Below the pieces are notes generated by a model. That model saw only the letters and a program-made list of their open reading frames with translations, did not search any database and was not told the DNA's origin. A program made the position numbers and the translations under genes. Of a stretch of DNA of 60,816 nt, positions 1 through 9,297 are shown one piece after another (within the stretch, counting starts at the first letter, position 1; every line of letters begins with the position of its first letter). This DNA is from Acidobacteriota bacterium (lineage in GTDB: Bacteria > Pseudomonadota > Alphaproteobacteria > Acetobacterales > Acetobacteraceae). The stretch lies in NCBI GenBank assembly GCA_903970435.1, contig CAJCIS010000257.1:1-60816 (forward strand), in the 5' to 3' direction.

Positions 1-1
1 G

Positions 2-1558
2 GGCCTTGCGATGCTCACCCTGGCTGGCACCGTCGTCCTATATCTCGTTATCCCCAAAGGTTTCCTGCCTCAGCAGGATACCGGCGCCATCGTCGGCACC
101 ACAGAAGCCGCGGAAAACATCTCCGTCCCCGCCATGGGCGCCCTGCAACGCCGCGCCGCGGCCATCGTCGAGGCCGACCCGGCCGTGTCCGGCGTTGCAA
201 GCCTGGTGGGCGCCGGCGCCGTCAACCCGTCGCCCAATGTCGGCCGCCTCTCCATCACCCTCAAACCGCGCCGCCAGCGTGAGAGCGCGCCCATCGTGGT
301 CGACCGCCTGGAACGCAAGCTTGCCGCGATCGCCGGCCTCACCGTCTATTTGCAACCCGTGCAGGACATCCAGATCGGCGCCCGCATCAGCCGCACCCAA
401 TACCAATACACGCTGATGGACACCGACGCCGTCGAGCTCACCGAATGGCTACCCAGGCTTATGGCGCGCATGCGCCAAGCCCCCGAGCTCCGCGACGTCA
501 CCAGCGACCAGCAGCCAAACGGCTGGGCCACCGAAATCGTCGTCGACCGCGACGCCGCCACCCGCCTCGGCGTCACCATGCAATCCATCGAGGACGTGCT
601 CTACGACGCCTTCGGCCAGCGCCAGATCAGCACGATCTTCGCGCAGAGCAACCAGTATCGCGTCATCCTGGAAGCCACCGCCGCCTGGACGTCCGACCCC
701 ACCTCCCTGCTGCGGCTCCGGGTGCCCGGCACCGTCGCCAGCATCGGCGCCAACGGCACCGCGGCCTCCGTCAGCACCACGGTCGCCACCACCAACACCG
801 TCGCCCAGGTGCCGCTGACCGCCGTCGCCCACATCGAGCGGCGCGTCGCCCCCCTGGTCATCACCCACCAGTCGCAATTCCCCTCCGCCACCATCAGCTT
901 CAACGTCCGCGAAGGCGCCGCCCTCGGCGACGCCGTCACCGCCGTCCAGCAAGCCGAACAAGACATCGGTCAGCCCCCCACTATCACCGGCATCTACGGC
1001 GGCGATGCCGCCGAATTCCAAAGCTCGCTGGCCGCCGAACCCTGGCTCATCCTCGCCGCCGTCGTGGTGATCTACATCGTGCTCGGCGTGCTCTACGAAA
1101 GTTTTATTCATCCCGTAACGATCATCTCCACCCTCCCCTCGGCCGGCATCGGCGCCTTGCTCGCCCTCATGCTGACCGGTGCGGACCTTTCCATCGTCGC
1201 GTTGGTCGGCATCGTTCTGCTCATGGGCATCGTCAAAAAGAACGGTATTTTGGTGGTGGATTTCGCCCTCGAAGCCGAACGCGAACGCGGCCTCTCCCCC
1301 GAGGAAGCCGCCGTCGAAGCCTGCGTCCTGCGTTTCCGCCCCATCATGATGACCACCGCCGCTGCGTTATTGGGCGCGCTGCCGCTGGTGATCGAACGCG
1401 GCACCGGCAGCGAACTCCGGTGGCCGCTAGGCGTAACGATTGTCGGCGGCCTGCTGCTAAGCCAGGCCATCACCCTCTACACCACCCCCTCCATCTACGT
1501 CGCGTTCGAACGCCTCCGCCGCGGCCGCCGCATGGCAGTATTGGCGCCTGCGGAATGA
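2..1558 (+). CDS. mdtB: RND efflux permease, MdtB-like, C-terminal part
   Basis: This is the C-terminal half of an inner-membrane HAE1-family RND pump subunit, which exports hydrophobic compounds with proton influx. The frame is already open at base 2 and its true start lies left of the window; the ATG at 11 is internal. The porter-domain segment LQPVQDIQIGARISRTQYQY and the stretch FGQRQISTIFAQSNQYRVIL closely resemble E. coli MdtB as I remember it. The last 170 residues hold five to six hydrophobic helices, including GIVLLMGIVKKNGILVVDF, the helix that carries the conserved lysine of the proton relay. A second full RND permease follows at 2216. The pair matches the MdtB-MdtC hetero-trimer arrangement, so an adaptor (MdtA-like) should lie upstream. 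The B rather than C assignment is an inference from gene order and similarity. Confidence 0.85.
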   Translation, partial: GLAMLTLAGTVVLYLVIPKGFLPQQDTGAIVGTTEAAENISVPAMGALQRRAAAIVEADPAVSGVASLVGAGAVNPSPNVGRLSITLKPRRQRESAPIVVDRLERKLAAIAGLTVYLQPVQDIQIGARISRTQYQYTLMDTDAVELTEWLPRLMARMRQAPELRDVTSDQQPNGWATEIVVDRDAATRLGVTMQSIEDVLYDAFGQRQISTIFAQSNQYRVILEATAAWTSDPTSLLRLRVPGTVASIGANGTAASVSTTVATTNTVAQVPLTAVAHIERRVAPLVITHQSQFPSATISFNVREGAALGDAVTAVQQAEQDIGQPPTITGIYGGDAAEFQSSLAAEPWLILAAVVVIYIVLGVLYESFIHPVTIISTLPSAGIGALLALMLTGADLSIVALVGIVLLMGIVKKNGILVVDFALEAERERGLSPEEAAVEACVLRFRPIMMTTAAALLGALPLVIERGTGSELRWPLGVTIVGGLLLSQAITLYTTPSIYVAFERLRRGRRMAVLAPAE

Positions 1559-1571
1559 AAACCGGAAGCAA

Positions 1572-1607
1572 GCAGTTCTTTTTTGAAAAAAAGAACCAAA
1601 AAACTTT
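1572..1607 (-). repeat. AT-rich hairpin repeat, G-C type
   Basis: One copy of the window-wide hairpin family lies 13 nt after the mdtB-like stop. The arms GTTCTTTTTT and AAAAAAGAAC (1575-1596) are separated by GA and followed by the CAAAAAACTTT block. The minus sign means that the purine-rich AAGCAG side comes first on the plus strand. Confidence 0.9.
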
Positions 1608-2120
1608 GATCCGTAAATCCTCCTTCCCCTTTTTCATGGGGGAGGTGTCGCGAAGCGACGGAGGGGGCACTTGCCCCAACGCCTCGATCGTTTGCCAACC
1701 CGTCGGGTGGATAAGCGAAGCGTCATCCAGCAACACTCAACTCTCCCAGGGGGCGCAGCACGAACGGCAGTCAAAAACGACTTTCTTAAATGAAGCGAGC
1801 AAAAGGCTCTTGCCCGTCGTCTCCGTGCCGAATGGGACAATTTTGCTTGGCGGGTTCGCATGAATTTTGACACGAAGCATGCGAAGATAACCAAGAACAC
1901 GAAGTTCGTTCCAACTCAGCAATACAGATGCTCACTGCAACAAAGAAATGATATGGCTGCGGCGCTTTTCTTTCATCTTCTTGCGCTTTGTGACTTTCTC
2001 CTCCTTCGTGTCCTTCGTGTTAGAATCTTTCTTTCGTCCCGCAGTGAACAATGGAACGTGGGACCCGCCATTCCCAAACCGCCCCGGGGCTGCCGCATAA
2101 TTCCCGCCACCACTAAACCC
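1608..2120. other. Gene-free spacer with several small palindromes
   Basis: I see no credible gene in these 513 bases. They hold several unrelated short repeats. Around 1640-1670 a GGGGGAGGTGTCGCGAAGC-type palindrome sits beside GACGGAGGGGGCA. Around 1705-1733 the hairpin GGATAAGCGAAGCGTCATCC appears. ACACGAAG-type units occur at about 1868-1903, and the inverted counterpart CTTCGTGTCCTTCGTGT at about 2002-2020. Composition is more AT-rich than the flanking genes. Any open frame here (for example from the ATG at 1860) has no family resemblance and runs through repeats. Confidence 0.6.
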
Positions 2121-2171
2121 AACAGACAAAAGTTTTTTGCTTCTTTTTTTCAAAAAAGAAGAGTCTTCCCT
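2121..2171 (+). repeat. AT-rich hairpin repeat, C-G type
   Basis: This is a hairpin family copy with an AACAGACAAAAG leader. The stem runs CTTCTTTTTT to AAAAAAGAAG (2140-2161), so the outermost pair is C-G instead of the usual G-C. It lies 45 bases upstream of the second RND permease. Confidence 0.9.
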
Positions 2172-2215
2172 TCGCCTGCTCTGGCAACTGAAAACTGCCA
2201 AATGGCAACTGGCCA

Positions 2216-5200
2216 ATGAACGTCTCCGCCCCCTTCATCCGGCGCCCCGTCGCCACCATCCTGCTCTCCCTGGGCCTGTTCCTGGCCGGCGCCGTCGCCT
2301 ACATCCTTCTTCCGGTTGCCGCGCTGCCCAACATCGACATCCCCGGCATCGTCATTTTCGTCGGCCGTCCCGGCGCGGACCCCGCCACCATGGCCAACTC
2401 CGTCGCCGCCCCGCTCGAGCGACATCTCGGCGAAATCGGCGGCATCGACGAAGTCGACTCCATCAACTCCGTCGGCCAATCCACCGTCATCTGCATTTTC
2501 AATTTCGATCGCGACATCGAAAGCGCCGCGCACGACGTGCAGGGCGCCATCAACGCGGCCCAGGCCGACCTGCCGTCAGACCTCCCGCTCCGTCCCTTCT
2601 ATCGCAAAATCAACCCCACCGACGCCCCCATCATTACGCTCGCCCTCGCGTCGGACACATTATCCCTAGGCCAGATCTACGACGCCGCCGACACCATCCT
2701 CGGCCAGCGCCTCGCCCAAATCGAGGGCGTCAGCCGCATTACCCTCGAAGGCGGCCAGCAGCCCGCCGTCCGCGTGCAACTCGACCCCGGCGCCCTGCGC
2801 GCCGCCGGCATTGCCGCGCAGGACGTGTTCAACGTCGTCCGCAACGCCAACGTGCTGCAGCCCACCGGCAATTTCGAGGGCCGCGAGCGCTCCGAACAAA
2901 TCGAGGTCAACGGCCAGATCATCCGCGCCACCAGTTATGGGCGCCTGGTGCTGAAATCGCATAACGGCGCCGTGCTGCGCCTGTCCGACGTCGCCCACGT
3001 TATCGACGGCGTCAGCAACGTTCGCCTGGCCGCCTGGAACAACCACCAGCCGGCCATCCTGGTCAATGTCTACAAGATCGCCGGCGCCAACGTGATCGAC
3101 ACCGTCGATCGCGTCAAAGCCTCCCTGCCCCAACTGCAAAAATGGATTTCACCCGACATCCGCATGACGCCGATCGGTGACCGCACCACCTCCATCCGCG
3201 CCAGCACCAACGACGTGCAGATCACCCTGCTGATTACCGGTGCGCTTGTGCTGCTCACCGTGTTTCTGTTCCTGCGCCGCATCGGCGCCACCCTGGCCGC
3301 CGCCGTCACCGTGCCACTCGCCATCGCCGGTACGGCGTGCGGCATGTGGGCCTTCGGATTTTCGCTGAACAACTACTCCCTGATGGCCATTACCATTTCC
3401 GTCGGCTTCGTCGTCGACGACGCCATCGTCATGATCGAGAACATTGCCCGCTTGCGCGAACAGGGCATGGCGCCGATGCAGGCCGCTATTCTCGGCGCCC
3501 GCCAGATCGGCTTCACGGTGATGTCCATCACCCTCTCGCTGATCGCCGTGTTCATCCCCCTTCTGTTCATGGGCAGCATCCTGGGGAAACTGTTCCATGA
3601 ATTTGCCTTCACCCTCACCTTCGCCATCACCGTGTCGGCGATCGTTTCGCTCACCCTCACCCCCATGGTGTGCGCCCGCTTCACCGACCCCGAACCGCGC
3701 GGCCTTCTGCTCCGCATCGACACCGCCATGGAGCGAGGTTTTCGCAAAATCGTCGCCGCCTATGCGGACCAACTGGAATGGGCCCTGCGCCACCGAATCC
3801 TGATGCTGCTGCTCACCGTCAGCACCGTGTTCATGACCATCTGGCTTTACATGGCGGTGCCGAAAGGATTTCTCTCCACCCAGGATCTGGGCCTTATCCG
3901 CGGCGACGCGCTGGCCGCCGCCAACGTTTCGTTCGACCAGATGAGCCGCCTGCAGCAACGCATCGTCGACGTCCTGCTCTCCGACCCCGCCGTCGCCAAC
4001 GTGCGGTCCAGCATCGGCGTGGTCGACGGGTTCGATACCCAAAACCGTGGCCAAATGAATATTTCTCTCAAGCCGCGCAACCAACGCAATGCCTCAGCGA
4101 CCGAAATCATCGCTCGCCTGCAACCAAAGCTTGAAAAAGTCGCCGGCGTCCGCGTCACCCTCACCCCGCAAGGCGACATCCGCGGCGGCGGCCAGCAGAA
4201 CGGCGGCGATTACAGCTTCGATCTTCTCGACGACAATCTCGACGAACTCGGCGTCTGGACCGACAAAGTCGAAAAACGCCTGCAAAGCGAACCCGGCTTC
4301 CTCGCCGTCACGTCCGACCAGGACACCGGCGCCCCGCAAGCCTACATCACCATAGACCGCCAAGCCGCCGCCCGCCTGCAAATCTCCGTCGCCGCCATCG
4401 ACGAAGCGCTCGCCAACGCCTTCAGCCAGCGGCAGATTTCCACCATCTACACGGAACGGAACCAATACAAAGTCATTCTCGAGACGCTGCCCTGGCTGCA
4501 AACCGACCCGCGCTATCTCGACCATGTCTATGTCGGCGCCGACACCGGCATGCAGGTGCCGCTCAGCGCGGTCACGCATCTGTCCTACACCACGGCGCCG
4601 CTCACCGTGACGCACGAAGGCCAGATACCCGCCGCCACCATCAGCTTCAACGTCGGCAAGCCGCTGGCACCCGCCTCCGCCATCAAGCGCGCCGTCGAAA
4701 TCACCCAGGAACTTGGCATGCCGCCATCGGTGCACACCGATTTCGGCGGCAACGCGAAATGGGTGATGGACAGCCTGGCCAAGGAGCCCGCGCTCATCGC
4801 CGCCGCACTGCTCTCGATCTACATCGTCCTTGGCGTGCTCTATGAAAGCCTCATCCACCCGCTGACGATCATTTCAAGCCTGCCGTCGGCCGGCGTGGGC
4901 GCCTTGCTGGCGGTTCTGGCCACCGGCACCGAATTCGGCGTCATGAGCATAATCGGCATCGTTCTGCTCATGGGCATCGTCAAGAAAAACGCCATCATGC
5001 TGGTTGATTTCGCCCTCGAAGCGGAGCGCGAGCGCGGCATGACGCCCGATGAAGCCATCCGCGAAGCCTGCATCGAACGTTTCCGGCCCATCATTATGAC
5101 CACGCTTGCCGCCATTTGCGGCGCGCTGCCCTTGGCACTCGCCTTCGGCACCGGCGGTGAAGTCCGCCGCCCGCTCGGCATCGCCGTCTGTGGCGGCCTG

Positions 5201-5308
5201 ATTGTCAGCCAGGCGCTCACCCTATACACAACGCCCGTGGTTTACCTCGCGCTGGAGCGGCTGGTGCGAAAGCCGCGGCGGCGTATTGTTCATACACCGG
5301 CAGAGTAA
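2216..5308 (+). CDS. mdtC: RND efflux permease, MdtC-like
   Basis: Complete 1030-residue inner-membrane RND transporter of the HAE1 family, the usual length for the group. The N-terminus (FIRRPVATILLSLGLFLAGA) forms the first membrane helix. Two large periplasmic porter loops follow helices 1 and 7. The helix-4 proton-relay aspartates are visible as D401-D402 in VGFVVDDAIVMIEN. Helix 10 carries the relay lysines in GIVLLMGIVKKNAIMLVDF. Sequence and tandem position next to an MdtB-like permease support an MdtBC-type heteromeric drug or metabolite pump. The pair is unusually separated by 657 bases rich in repeats, so co-transcription is plausible but not obvious. No TolC-like or adaptor gene is in view. 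The ATG start fits the family N-terminus. Confidence 0.92.
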   Translation: MNVSAPFIRRPVATILLSLGLFLAGAVAYILLPVAALPNIDIPGIVIFVGRPGADPATMANSVAAPLERHLGEIGGIDEVDSINSVGQSTVICIFNFDRDIESAAHDVQGAINAAQADLPSDLPLRPFYRKINPTDAPIITLALASDTLSLGQIYDAADTILGQRLAQIEGVSRITLEGGQQPAVRVQLDPGALRAAGIAAQDVFNVVRNANVLQPTGNFEGRERSEQIEVNGQIIRATSYGRLVLKSHNGAVLRLSDVAHVIDGVSNVRLAAWNNHQPAILVNVYKIAGANVIDTVDRVKASLPQLQKWISPDIRMTPIGDRTTSIRASTNDVQITLLITGALVLLTVFLFLRRIGATLAAAVTVPLAIAGTACGMWAFGFSLNNYSLMAITISVGFVVDDAIVMIENIARLREQGMAPMQAAILGARQIGFTVMSITLSLIAVFIPLLFMGSILGKLFHEFAFTLTFAITVSAIVSLTLTPMVCARFTDPEPRGLLLRIDTAMERGFRKIVAAYADQLEWALRHRILMLLLTVSTVFMTIWLYMAVPKGFLSTQDLGLIRGDALAAANVSFDQMSRLQQRIVDVLLSDPAVANVRSSIGVVDGFDTQNRGQMNISLKPRNQRNASATEIIARLQPKLEKVAGVRVTLTPQGDIRGGGQQNGGDYSFDLLDDNLDELGVWTDKVEKRLQSEPGFLAVTSDQDTGAPQAYITIDRQAAARLQISVAAIDEALANAFSQRQISTIYTERNQYKVILETLPWLQTDPRYLDHVYVGADTGMQVPLSAVTHLSYTTAPLTVTHEGQIPAATISFNVGKPLAPASAIKRAVEITQELGMPPSVHTDFGGNAKWVMDSLAKEPALIAAALLSIYIVLGVLYESLIHPLTIISSLPSAGVGALLAVLATGTEFGVMSIIGIVLLMGIVKKNAIMLVDFALEAERERGMTPDEAIREACIERFRPIIMTTLAAICGALPLALAFGTGGEVRRPLGIAVCGGLIVSQALTLYTTPVVYLALERLVRKPRRRIVHTPAE

Positions 5309-5411
5309 GGAAGGAAGTAGTCCTTTTTGAAAAAAGAACCAAGAAACTTTTGTTTTAATAGTAAAAAGTTTTTTGGTTCTTTCTTTAAAAAAAGAACTGC
5401 TTCCTTCCTTA
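5306..5411. repeat. Paired inverted hairpin repeats (106-bp inverted repeat)
   Basis: Two hairpin copies face each other between mdtC and the sugar transferase. The outer ends are perfectly symmetrical: TAAGGAAGGAAG at 5306-5317 and CTTCCTTCCTTA at 5400-5411. The left end contains the mdtC stop codon TAA (5306-5308). The two CAAAA..CTTTTG blocks meet around an A/T spacer near 5350-5365. Confidence 0.9.
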
Positions 5412-5427
5412 CCTAGGCCAAACATAC

Positions 5428-6804
5428 ATGACCCGCGCCCTGTTTTTCCTAGATCTCGCCGCCATGATCGTCATCTGGCCGCTCATGCTGCGCTACGGTT
5501 GCTGGGGCTCCGAATGTTTCGACGCCACGCCGCACGGACTGGCCGCGCTGCTCTACCCCAGCGTCAACATTGTCTGCCTCTATGCCCTCGGTCTCTACAG
5601 CCGCGAGGCCGTGCTCGGCACCCGCGCCTCGCTCGCCCGCGTACCGCTCGGGGTCAGTCTTGGCGCGGTCGCGACCGCCTGCGCCATGGTCATGCTGAGC
5701 CGCGCCGTCGGCCCCCCGGCCAACCGCGTGCGCATGTTCGCCGGCGCCGTGCTGGGCTTCTGCGCCGCCGCCATCATCGCCCGCCTGATCTTCTCGCTGC
5801 TGCGCCAGGCCGGCGTTTTCCGCCGCCGCCTCATCGTCGTCGGCGCCGGCAACCGCGCCTGGGAAATGATGTCCCTGCTCGGCGCCCCCACCGTGCGCGC
5901 GCAATACGACATCACCTTCGTGCAAGACCCCGCTTTTGGCCCCCCCGACAGCCGGATGTACGAAACATACCGTGACTGCATCCGTAACATTCCGCTCACC
6001 GAAATTCTCCGCCTCGCGCAAGAACTCGAAGCGGACGAAATCATCATGGGGGCCGACGAACACCGCGACATCAATCTGGAAAGCCTGCTGGACTGCAAGA
6101 AAAGCGGCTTTCCCGTCGTGCAGTACCTCAGCTTCGTCGAACACGAAGTGCGCCGCGTAGACGTGCGCTGGCTGGAAGTCGGCTGGCTGCTCTATAGCCC
6201 CGGTTTCTATTTCAGCGTGCTCGACCGCGTCCTGAAACGCACGCTGGACGTGGTGGTGAGCCTCATGCTGCTCATCATGTTCAGCCCCTTTCTGTTGACC
6301 GCAACGATCGCCATCAAATTCGATGATGGCGGCCCGCTATTGTACCGGCAACGCCGCATCACCCGCAACGGCCGCGTCTTTCGCATCCTCAAGCTGCGCA
6401 CCATGCGCGTCGACGCCGAAAAAGCCGGCGCCGTCTGGGCCGCCGAACGCGACCCGCGCATTACCCGCGTCGGCCAGTTCCTGCGCCAGAGCCGCGTCGA
6501 CGAAATGCCCCAGCTGCTCAACGTGCTGCGCGGTGAAATGTCCCTTGTCGGCCCCCGCCCTGAACGCCCCGAATTCGTCGGCGACCTCGCCGCCAGCCTG
6601 CCCTTATACAACGAACGCCACATGGTCAAAGCAGGTCTGACGGGGTGGGCACAAATAAATTACCCTTACGGTGCCTCGCTGGAGGACGCGCGGGCCAAGC
6701 TCAGCTATGATCTTTATTACGTAAAGAATTTTTCGATCTTGTTCGATATGCTGATTATTCTCCAAACCTTGCGTGTGGTGCTGTGGCCGAGCGGAGCGAG
6801 GTGA
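5428..6804 (+). CDS. Undecaprenyl-phosphate sugar phosphotransferase
   Basis: A 458-residue membrane enzyme that loads the first sugar phosphate onto undecaprenyl phosphate to start an exopolysaccharide or O-antigen repeat unit. The N-terminal 125 residues hold about four hydrophobic helices. A CoA-binding-like middle region contains RRRLIVVGAGNRAWEM. One further helix near 270-295 is followed by the bacterial sugar transferase domain with FRILKLRTMRVDAEK, DEMPQLLNVLRG and SLVGPRPERPEF. The layout resembles the EpsB-type transferases associated with PEP-CTERM/exosortase loci, although no exosortase gene is in view. It is flanked by hairpin repeats on both sides and appears to be a single-gene unit. 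The sugar specificity cannot be read from sequence. Confidence 0.9.
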   Translation: MTRALFFLDLAAMIVIWPLMLRYGCWGSECFDATPHGLAALLYPSVNIVCLYALGLYSREAVLGTRASLARVPLGVSLGAVATACAMVMLSRAVGPPANRVRMFAGAVLGFCAAAIIARLIFSLLRQAGVFRRRLIVVGAGNRAWEMMSLLGAPTVRAQYDITFVQDPAFGPPDSRMYETYRDCIRNIPLTEILRLAQELEADEIIMGADEHRDINLESLLDCKKSGFPVVQYLSFVEHEVRRVDVRWLEVGWLLYSPGFYFSVLDRVLKRTLDVVVSLMLLIMFSPFLLTATIAIKFDDGGPLLYRQRRITRNGRVFRILKLRTMRVDAEKAGAVWAAERDPRITRVGQFLRQSRVDEMPQLLNVLRGEMSLVGPRPERPEFVGDLAASLPLYNERHMVKAGLTGWAQINYPYGASLEDARAKLSYDLYYVKNFSILFDMLIILQTLRVVLWPSGAR

Positions 6805-6825
6805 CATAGCCGTTCTCTCACAGAG

Positions 6826-6880
6826 CAAGAGTTTTTTGTTTGGTTTTTCAAAAAAAGAACTACCTTTCACTCCCTTCCTG
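6826..6880 (+). repeat. Hairpin repeat between convergent genes
   Basis: This slightly degenerate hairpin copy has GTTTTTTGTTTGG and then TTTTTCAAAAAAAGAAC. Its right flank supplies the TAG stop (6860-6862, minus strand) of rnhA, whose last residues GSER precede it. It sits between the convergent sugar transferase and rnhA. Confidence 0.8.
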
Positions 6881-7351
6881 TTTTGCCTTGTCCCGCGCCT
6901 CGGCCGCCAACCTATCCACCCGCTCATTCATAACGTTTCCGGAGTGCCCACGCACCCAGCGCCATTCCACCTTGTGCGGCGCCGCGGCGGCCAGCAGCCG
7001 TTGCCATAAATCGTAATTCTTCACCGGATCGCCCGTGGAACTGCGCCAATTCCGGCGCACCCAGCCGGTGTGCCACCTGGTAATTCCGTCGCGCACATAC
7101 TGGCTGTCGGTATGCAGTATGACGGTGCACGGCCGCTTCAGGGCCTCCAGCGCGGCCGCCGCGGCCGTGAGTTCCATGCGATTATTCGTGGTGGCCGTGT
7201 CACGTCCCGAAATTTCGCGCTCCACGCCGCGGAAACATAGCACCGCCGCCCAACCTCCGGGGCCCGGATTGGGCTTGCACCCGCCATCGGTCCAGATTTC
7301 CACGCATTCGCCGGCCCCAATACTGGTGGAGGGGCTAGAGTCCGTAGGCAT
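6860..7351 (-). CDS. rnhA: Ribonuclease HI
   Basis: RNase HI, 163 residues, cleaves RNA in RNA-DNA hybrids with Mg2+ and removes R-loops and primers. The catalytic carboxylates are visible: Asp in [15 protein letters not shown], Glu in [13 protein letters not shown], Asp in LHTDSQYV, and the last Asp in [11 protein letters not shown]. The RWVRGHSGN segment carries the catalytic-loop His. Length is normal for the family. The ATG overlaps the 3' end of thrB by 17 bases, so the two genes are translationally coupled; thrB-rnhA adjacency is common in Alphaproteobacteria. The stop codon lies in the flank of a hairpin repeat. Confidence 0.97.
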   Translation of the reverse strand: MPTDSSPSTSIGAGECVEIWTDGGCKPNPGPGGWAAVLCFRGVEREISGRDTATTNNRMELTAAAAALEALKRPCTVILHTDSQYVRDGITRWHTGWVRRNWRSSTGDPVKNYDLWQRLLAAAAPHKVEWRWVRGHSGNVMNERVDRLAAEARDKAKQEGSER

Positions 7352-8294
7352 GAAAATCCTTTGTCGCGAGATGAAAACGAAGGCGCCGCAGATAATCCAG
7401 CGGGTCCTTGCGGGTGACGAAAGCGCCGGGCGGCGTGTTCAGCCAATCGTACAGGCGGGTCAGCAGGAAACGCATCGCAGCCCCTTGCGCCAGCACCGGC
7501 AGGGCGGCTCGTTCCGCTTCCGATAGCGGGCGCACGGAATTATAGCCGGCCAGCAGCGCGCGGCCGCAGGTTGCGTTGAAGGCGAAATCGGGGTCGAAGC
7601 ACCAGGCGTTGAGGCAGACGGCGACATCGTAGGCCAGCAGGTCGGTGCAGGCGAAATAAAAATCGATCAGGCCGGACAGGCGCCCATCGAGAAAAAACAC
7701 GTTGTCCGGAAATAGGTCGGCGTGGATATGACCGCGCGGCAGCGCGGCGGGCCAGGCCGCGAGCAGCCGGGACAAGGCGGTGTCCAGTTCGACGGCAAGG
7801 CCGGATTGCACCGCGTCGGCGCGCGGCCGGCATTTATCGAGCAGCGTTCCCCATGCGGCCGGACCTAGCGCGTTGGCGCGGGTGGGCGCGAAATCGGCGC
7901 CGGCCAGGTGCATGCGGGCAAGCGCGTCGCCCAGCAGGCGGCAATGCACCACCTGCGCGCGCCGGGGCCAGACGCCAGGCAGGAACGTGGTAATGGCGGC
8001 GTGCCGCCCGCAGAGAAACCGCAACGGCTCACCATCCTGCCCCGCAACCGGCAACGGACAGGACAGACCGCGCGCGGCGAGGTGCCGCATCAGGCCGAGG
8101 AACCACGGCAAGTCCGCCGGATCCACCCGCCGTTCGTACAAGGTGAGGATGAAATCGCCGTCGGTGGTGCGGAGCGAAAAATTGCTGTTCTCGACGCCCT
8201 CGGCAATCCCTCGAAACGCCACCAGCGAGCCGATATCGTATTCACGCAGAAACGCACTCAGCGCGTCGTCGGAAACCTCGGTGTACACTGCCAT
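7335..8294 (-). CDS. thrB: Homoserine kinase
   Basis: This 319-residue homoserine kinase belongs to the aminoglycoside phosphotransferase-like ThrB family, not the GHMP type. It phosphorylates L-homoserine in threonine biosynthesis. Visible signatures are the N-terminal [20 protein letters not shown], the glycine-poor ATP region [13 protein letters not shown], the kinase loop [14 protein letters not shown] (catalytic Asp and Asn) and the metal-binding GLIDFYFA. It heads a two-gene operon with rnhA. In many relatives ispH lies directly upstream, but here a gene-poor spacer and a phosphatase gene do. The ATG at 8294 gives the canonical family N-terminus. Confidence 0.96.
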   Translation of the reverse strand: MAVYTEVSDDALSAFLREYDIGSLVAFRGIAEGVENSNFSLRTTDGDFILTLYERRVDPADLPWFLGLMRHLAARGLSCPLPVAGQDGEPLRFLCGRHAAITTFLPGVWPRRAQVVHCRLLGDALARMHLAGADFAPTRANALGPAAWGTLLDKCRPRADAVQSGLAVELDTALSRLLAAWPAALPRGHIHADLFPDNVFFLDGRLSGLIDFYFACTDLLAYDVAVCLNAWCFDPDFAFNATCGRALLAGYNSVRPLSEAERAALPVLAQGAAMRFLLTRLYDWLNTPPGAFVTRKDPLDYLRRLRFHLATKDFHAYGL

Positions 8295-8298
8295 GATT

Positions 8299-8466
8299 AA
8301 GACGTGTTCTTCTCTGAAGAAAAGAAAATTATGTTGAGCCTATCGGCGCTCAGGAAGAGAAGAATCGAAGCATGATGTGCCAAGCTCCACGCCTCCCTTA
8401 AGCGCCGGTAGGCGCAATGTAATTAAAGGTTTTTTGGTTCTTTTTTTCAAAAAAGAACGGCTTGCT
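8299..8466. repeat. Degenerate composite hairpin element
   Basis: Upstream of thrB, a relic GTTCTTCTCTGAAGAAAAGAA arm at about 8304-8325 faces an intact hairpin at 8424-8462 (GTTTTTTGGTTC, then TTCAAAAAAGAAC). Between them lies TAGGCGCAATG, comparable with the GCAGGCGCA box of the composite elements. The TTGATGCAATCCC box is not recognisable. I see no gene here. Confidence 0.6.
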
Positions 8467-8468
8467 GA

Positions 8469-9188
8469 CTACGCCGTCAAAAATCGCATTTCCTCCCCTT
8501 CGAGCACAAGGCAGGTCAACCGTCCCCCCATTGCCGCCCCCGTATCGATCCCGATGCGGTTTTCAAACACCTCCGGCTGCGGGCGCGGCGTGTGGCCATG
8601 CACCACCACCACGTCGCGCGGCTGACGGTCGGACAGGAAGGGCTCGCGGATCCACATGAGGTCGTCCGGCACTTGCGAGCGGAGCGGCACGCCCGGCCGG
8701 ATGCCGGCGTGCACGAATAAATAGTTGCCCTCGCGGTGCATTAGGTCGAGCCGGTGCAGCCATTCCAGGTGCAGATCAGGGACGGCCGCGCGCCACAGTT
8801 CGGGGTGCGTCTGGTCGGCGATGCCGATATGGTAGCTTTCCAGGGTGGCATCGCCACCATTGTCGAGCCAATGTCCCGCCGCCAGACGGCCGCCGCCCAG
8901 TGCGTCCAGCATCATGAATTCGTGGTTGCCCTTCAGGTCCACCCGCTGGGTGACGGGCGGCTTGACCGCGCCAGCCAGCAGCCACAGCACGCCCGCGCTA
9001 TCCGGGCCCCGATCGACATAGTCACCGAGGTGAATCAAGGCGCTGTACGGTACCGGCCGCGCTGCCAGGTCGGCGGCGATCTGGAAATGCAGCGACACCA
9101 GGCGCTCCAGGCAGCCATGGACATCGCCGATCACGTACACGCGCCGACCATCCGGAATTCGTCCGGGTGCTAACTGAGGATCAACCAT
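8469..9188 (-). CDS. Metallophosphoesterase, serine/threonine phosphatase-like
   Basis: This 239-residue calcineurin-like phosphoesterase has the bimetallic centre signatures in order: YVIGDVHGCLERL, LGDYVDRGPDS, GNHEFMM, a His in FVHAGIRPG, and VVVHGHTPRPQPEV. This is the layout of bacterial PrpA/PrpB and diadenosine-tetraphosphatase-like proteins. The substrate may be a phosphoprotein or a dinucleotide polyphosphate and cannot be decided here. I prefer the ATG at 9188 over the adjacent GTG at 9191. It is convergent with nothing close by and divergent from the EAL-like pair at 9298. Confidence 0.9.
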   Translation of the reverse strand: MVDPQLAPGRIPDGRRVYVIGDVHGCLERLVSLHFQIAADLAARPVPYSALIHLGDYVDRGPDSAGVLWLLAGAVKPPVTQRVDLKGNHEFMMLDALGGGRLAAGHWLDNGGDATLESYHIGIADQTHPELWRAAVPDLHLEWLHRLDLMHREGNYLFVHAGIRPGVPLRSQVPDDLMWIREPFLSDRQPRDVVVVHGHTPRPQPEVFENRIGIDTGAAMGGRLTCLVLEGEEMRFLTA

Positions 9189-9297
9189 CACGCGCGCAGT
9201 CTAACCGCGATGCAGCAGGAGAAGAAACGGTGGGTCCGCGCGCAGCGTCCGGGACGCCGGCGGGGGCTGAGGCGGTGAGCGCGGATTGCTCTGCGGC

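Noticed and set aside
1860-2219. Possible 119-codon gene between the RND permeases
   Set aside because: It begins and ends inside repeats, has no ribosome binding site of note and no family resemblance.
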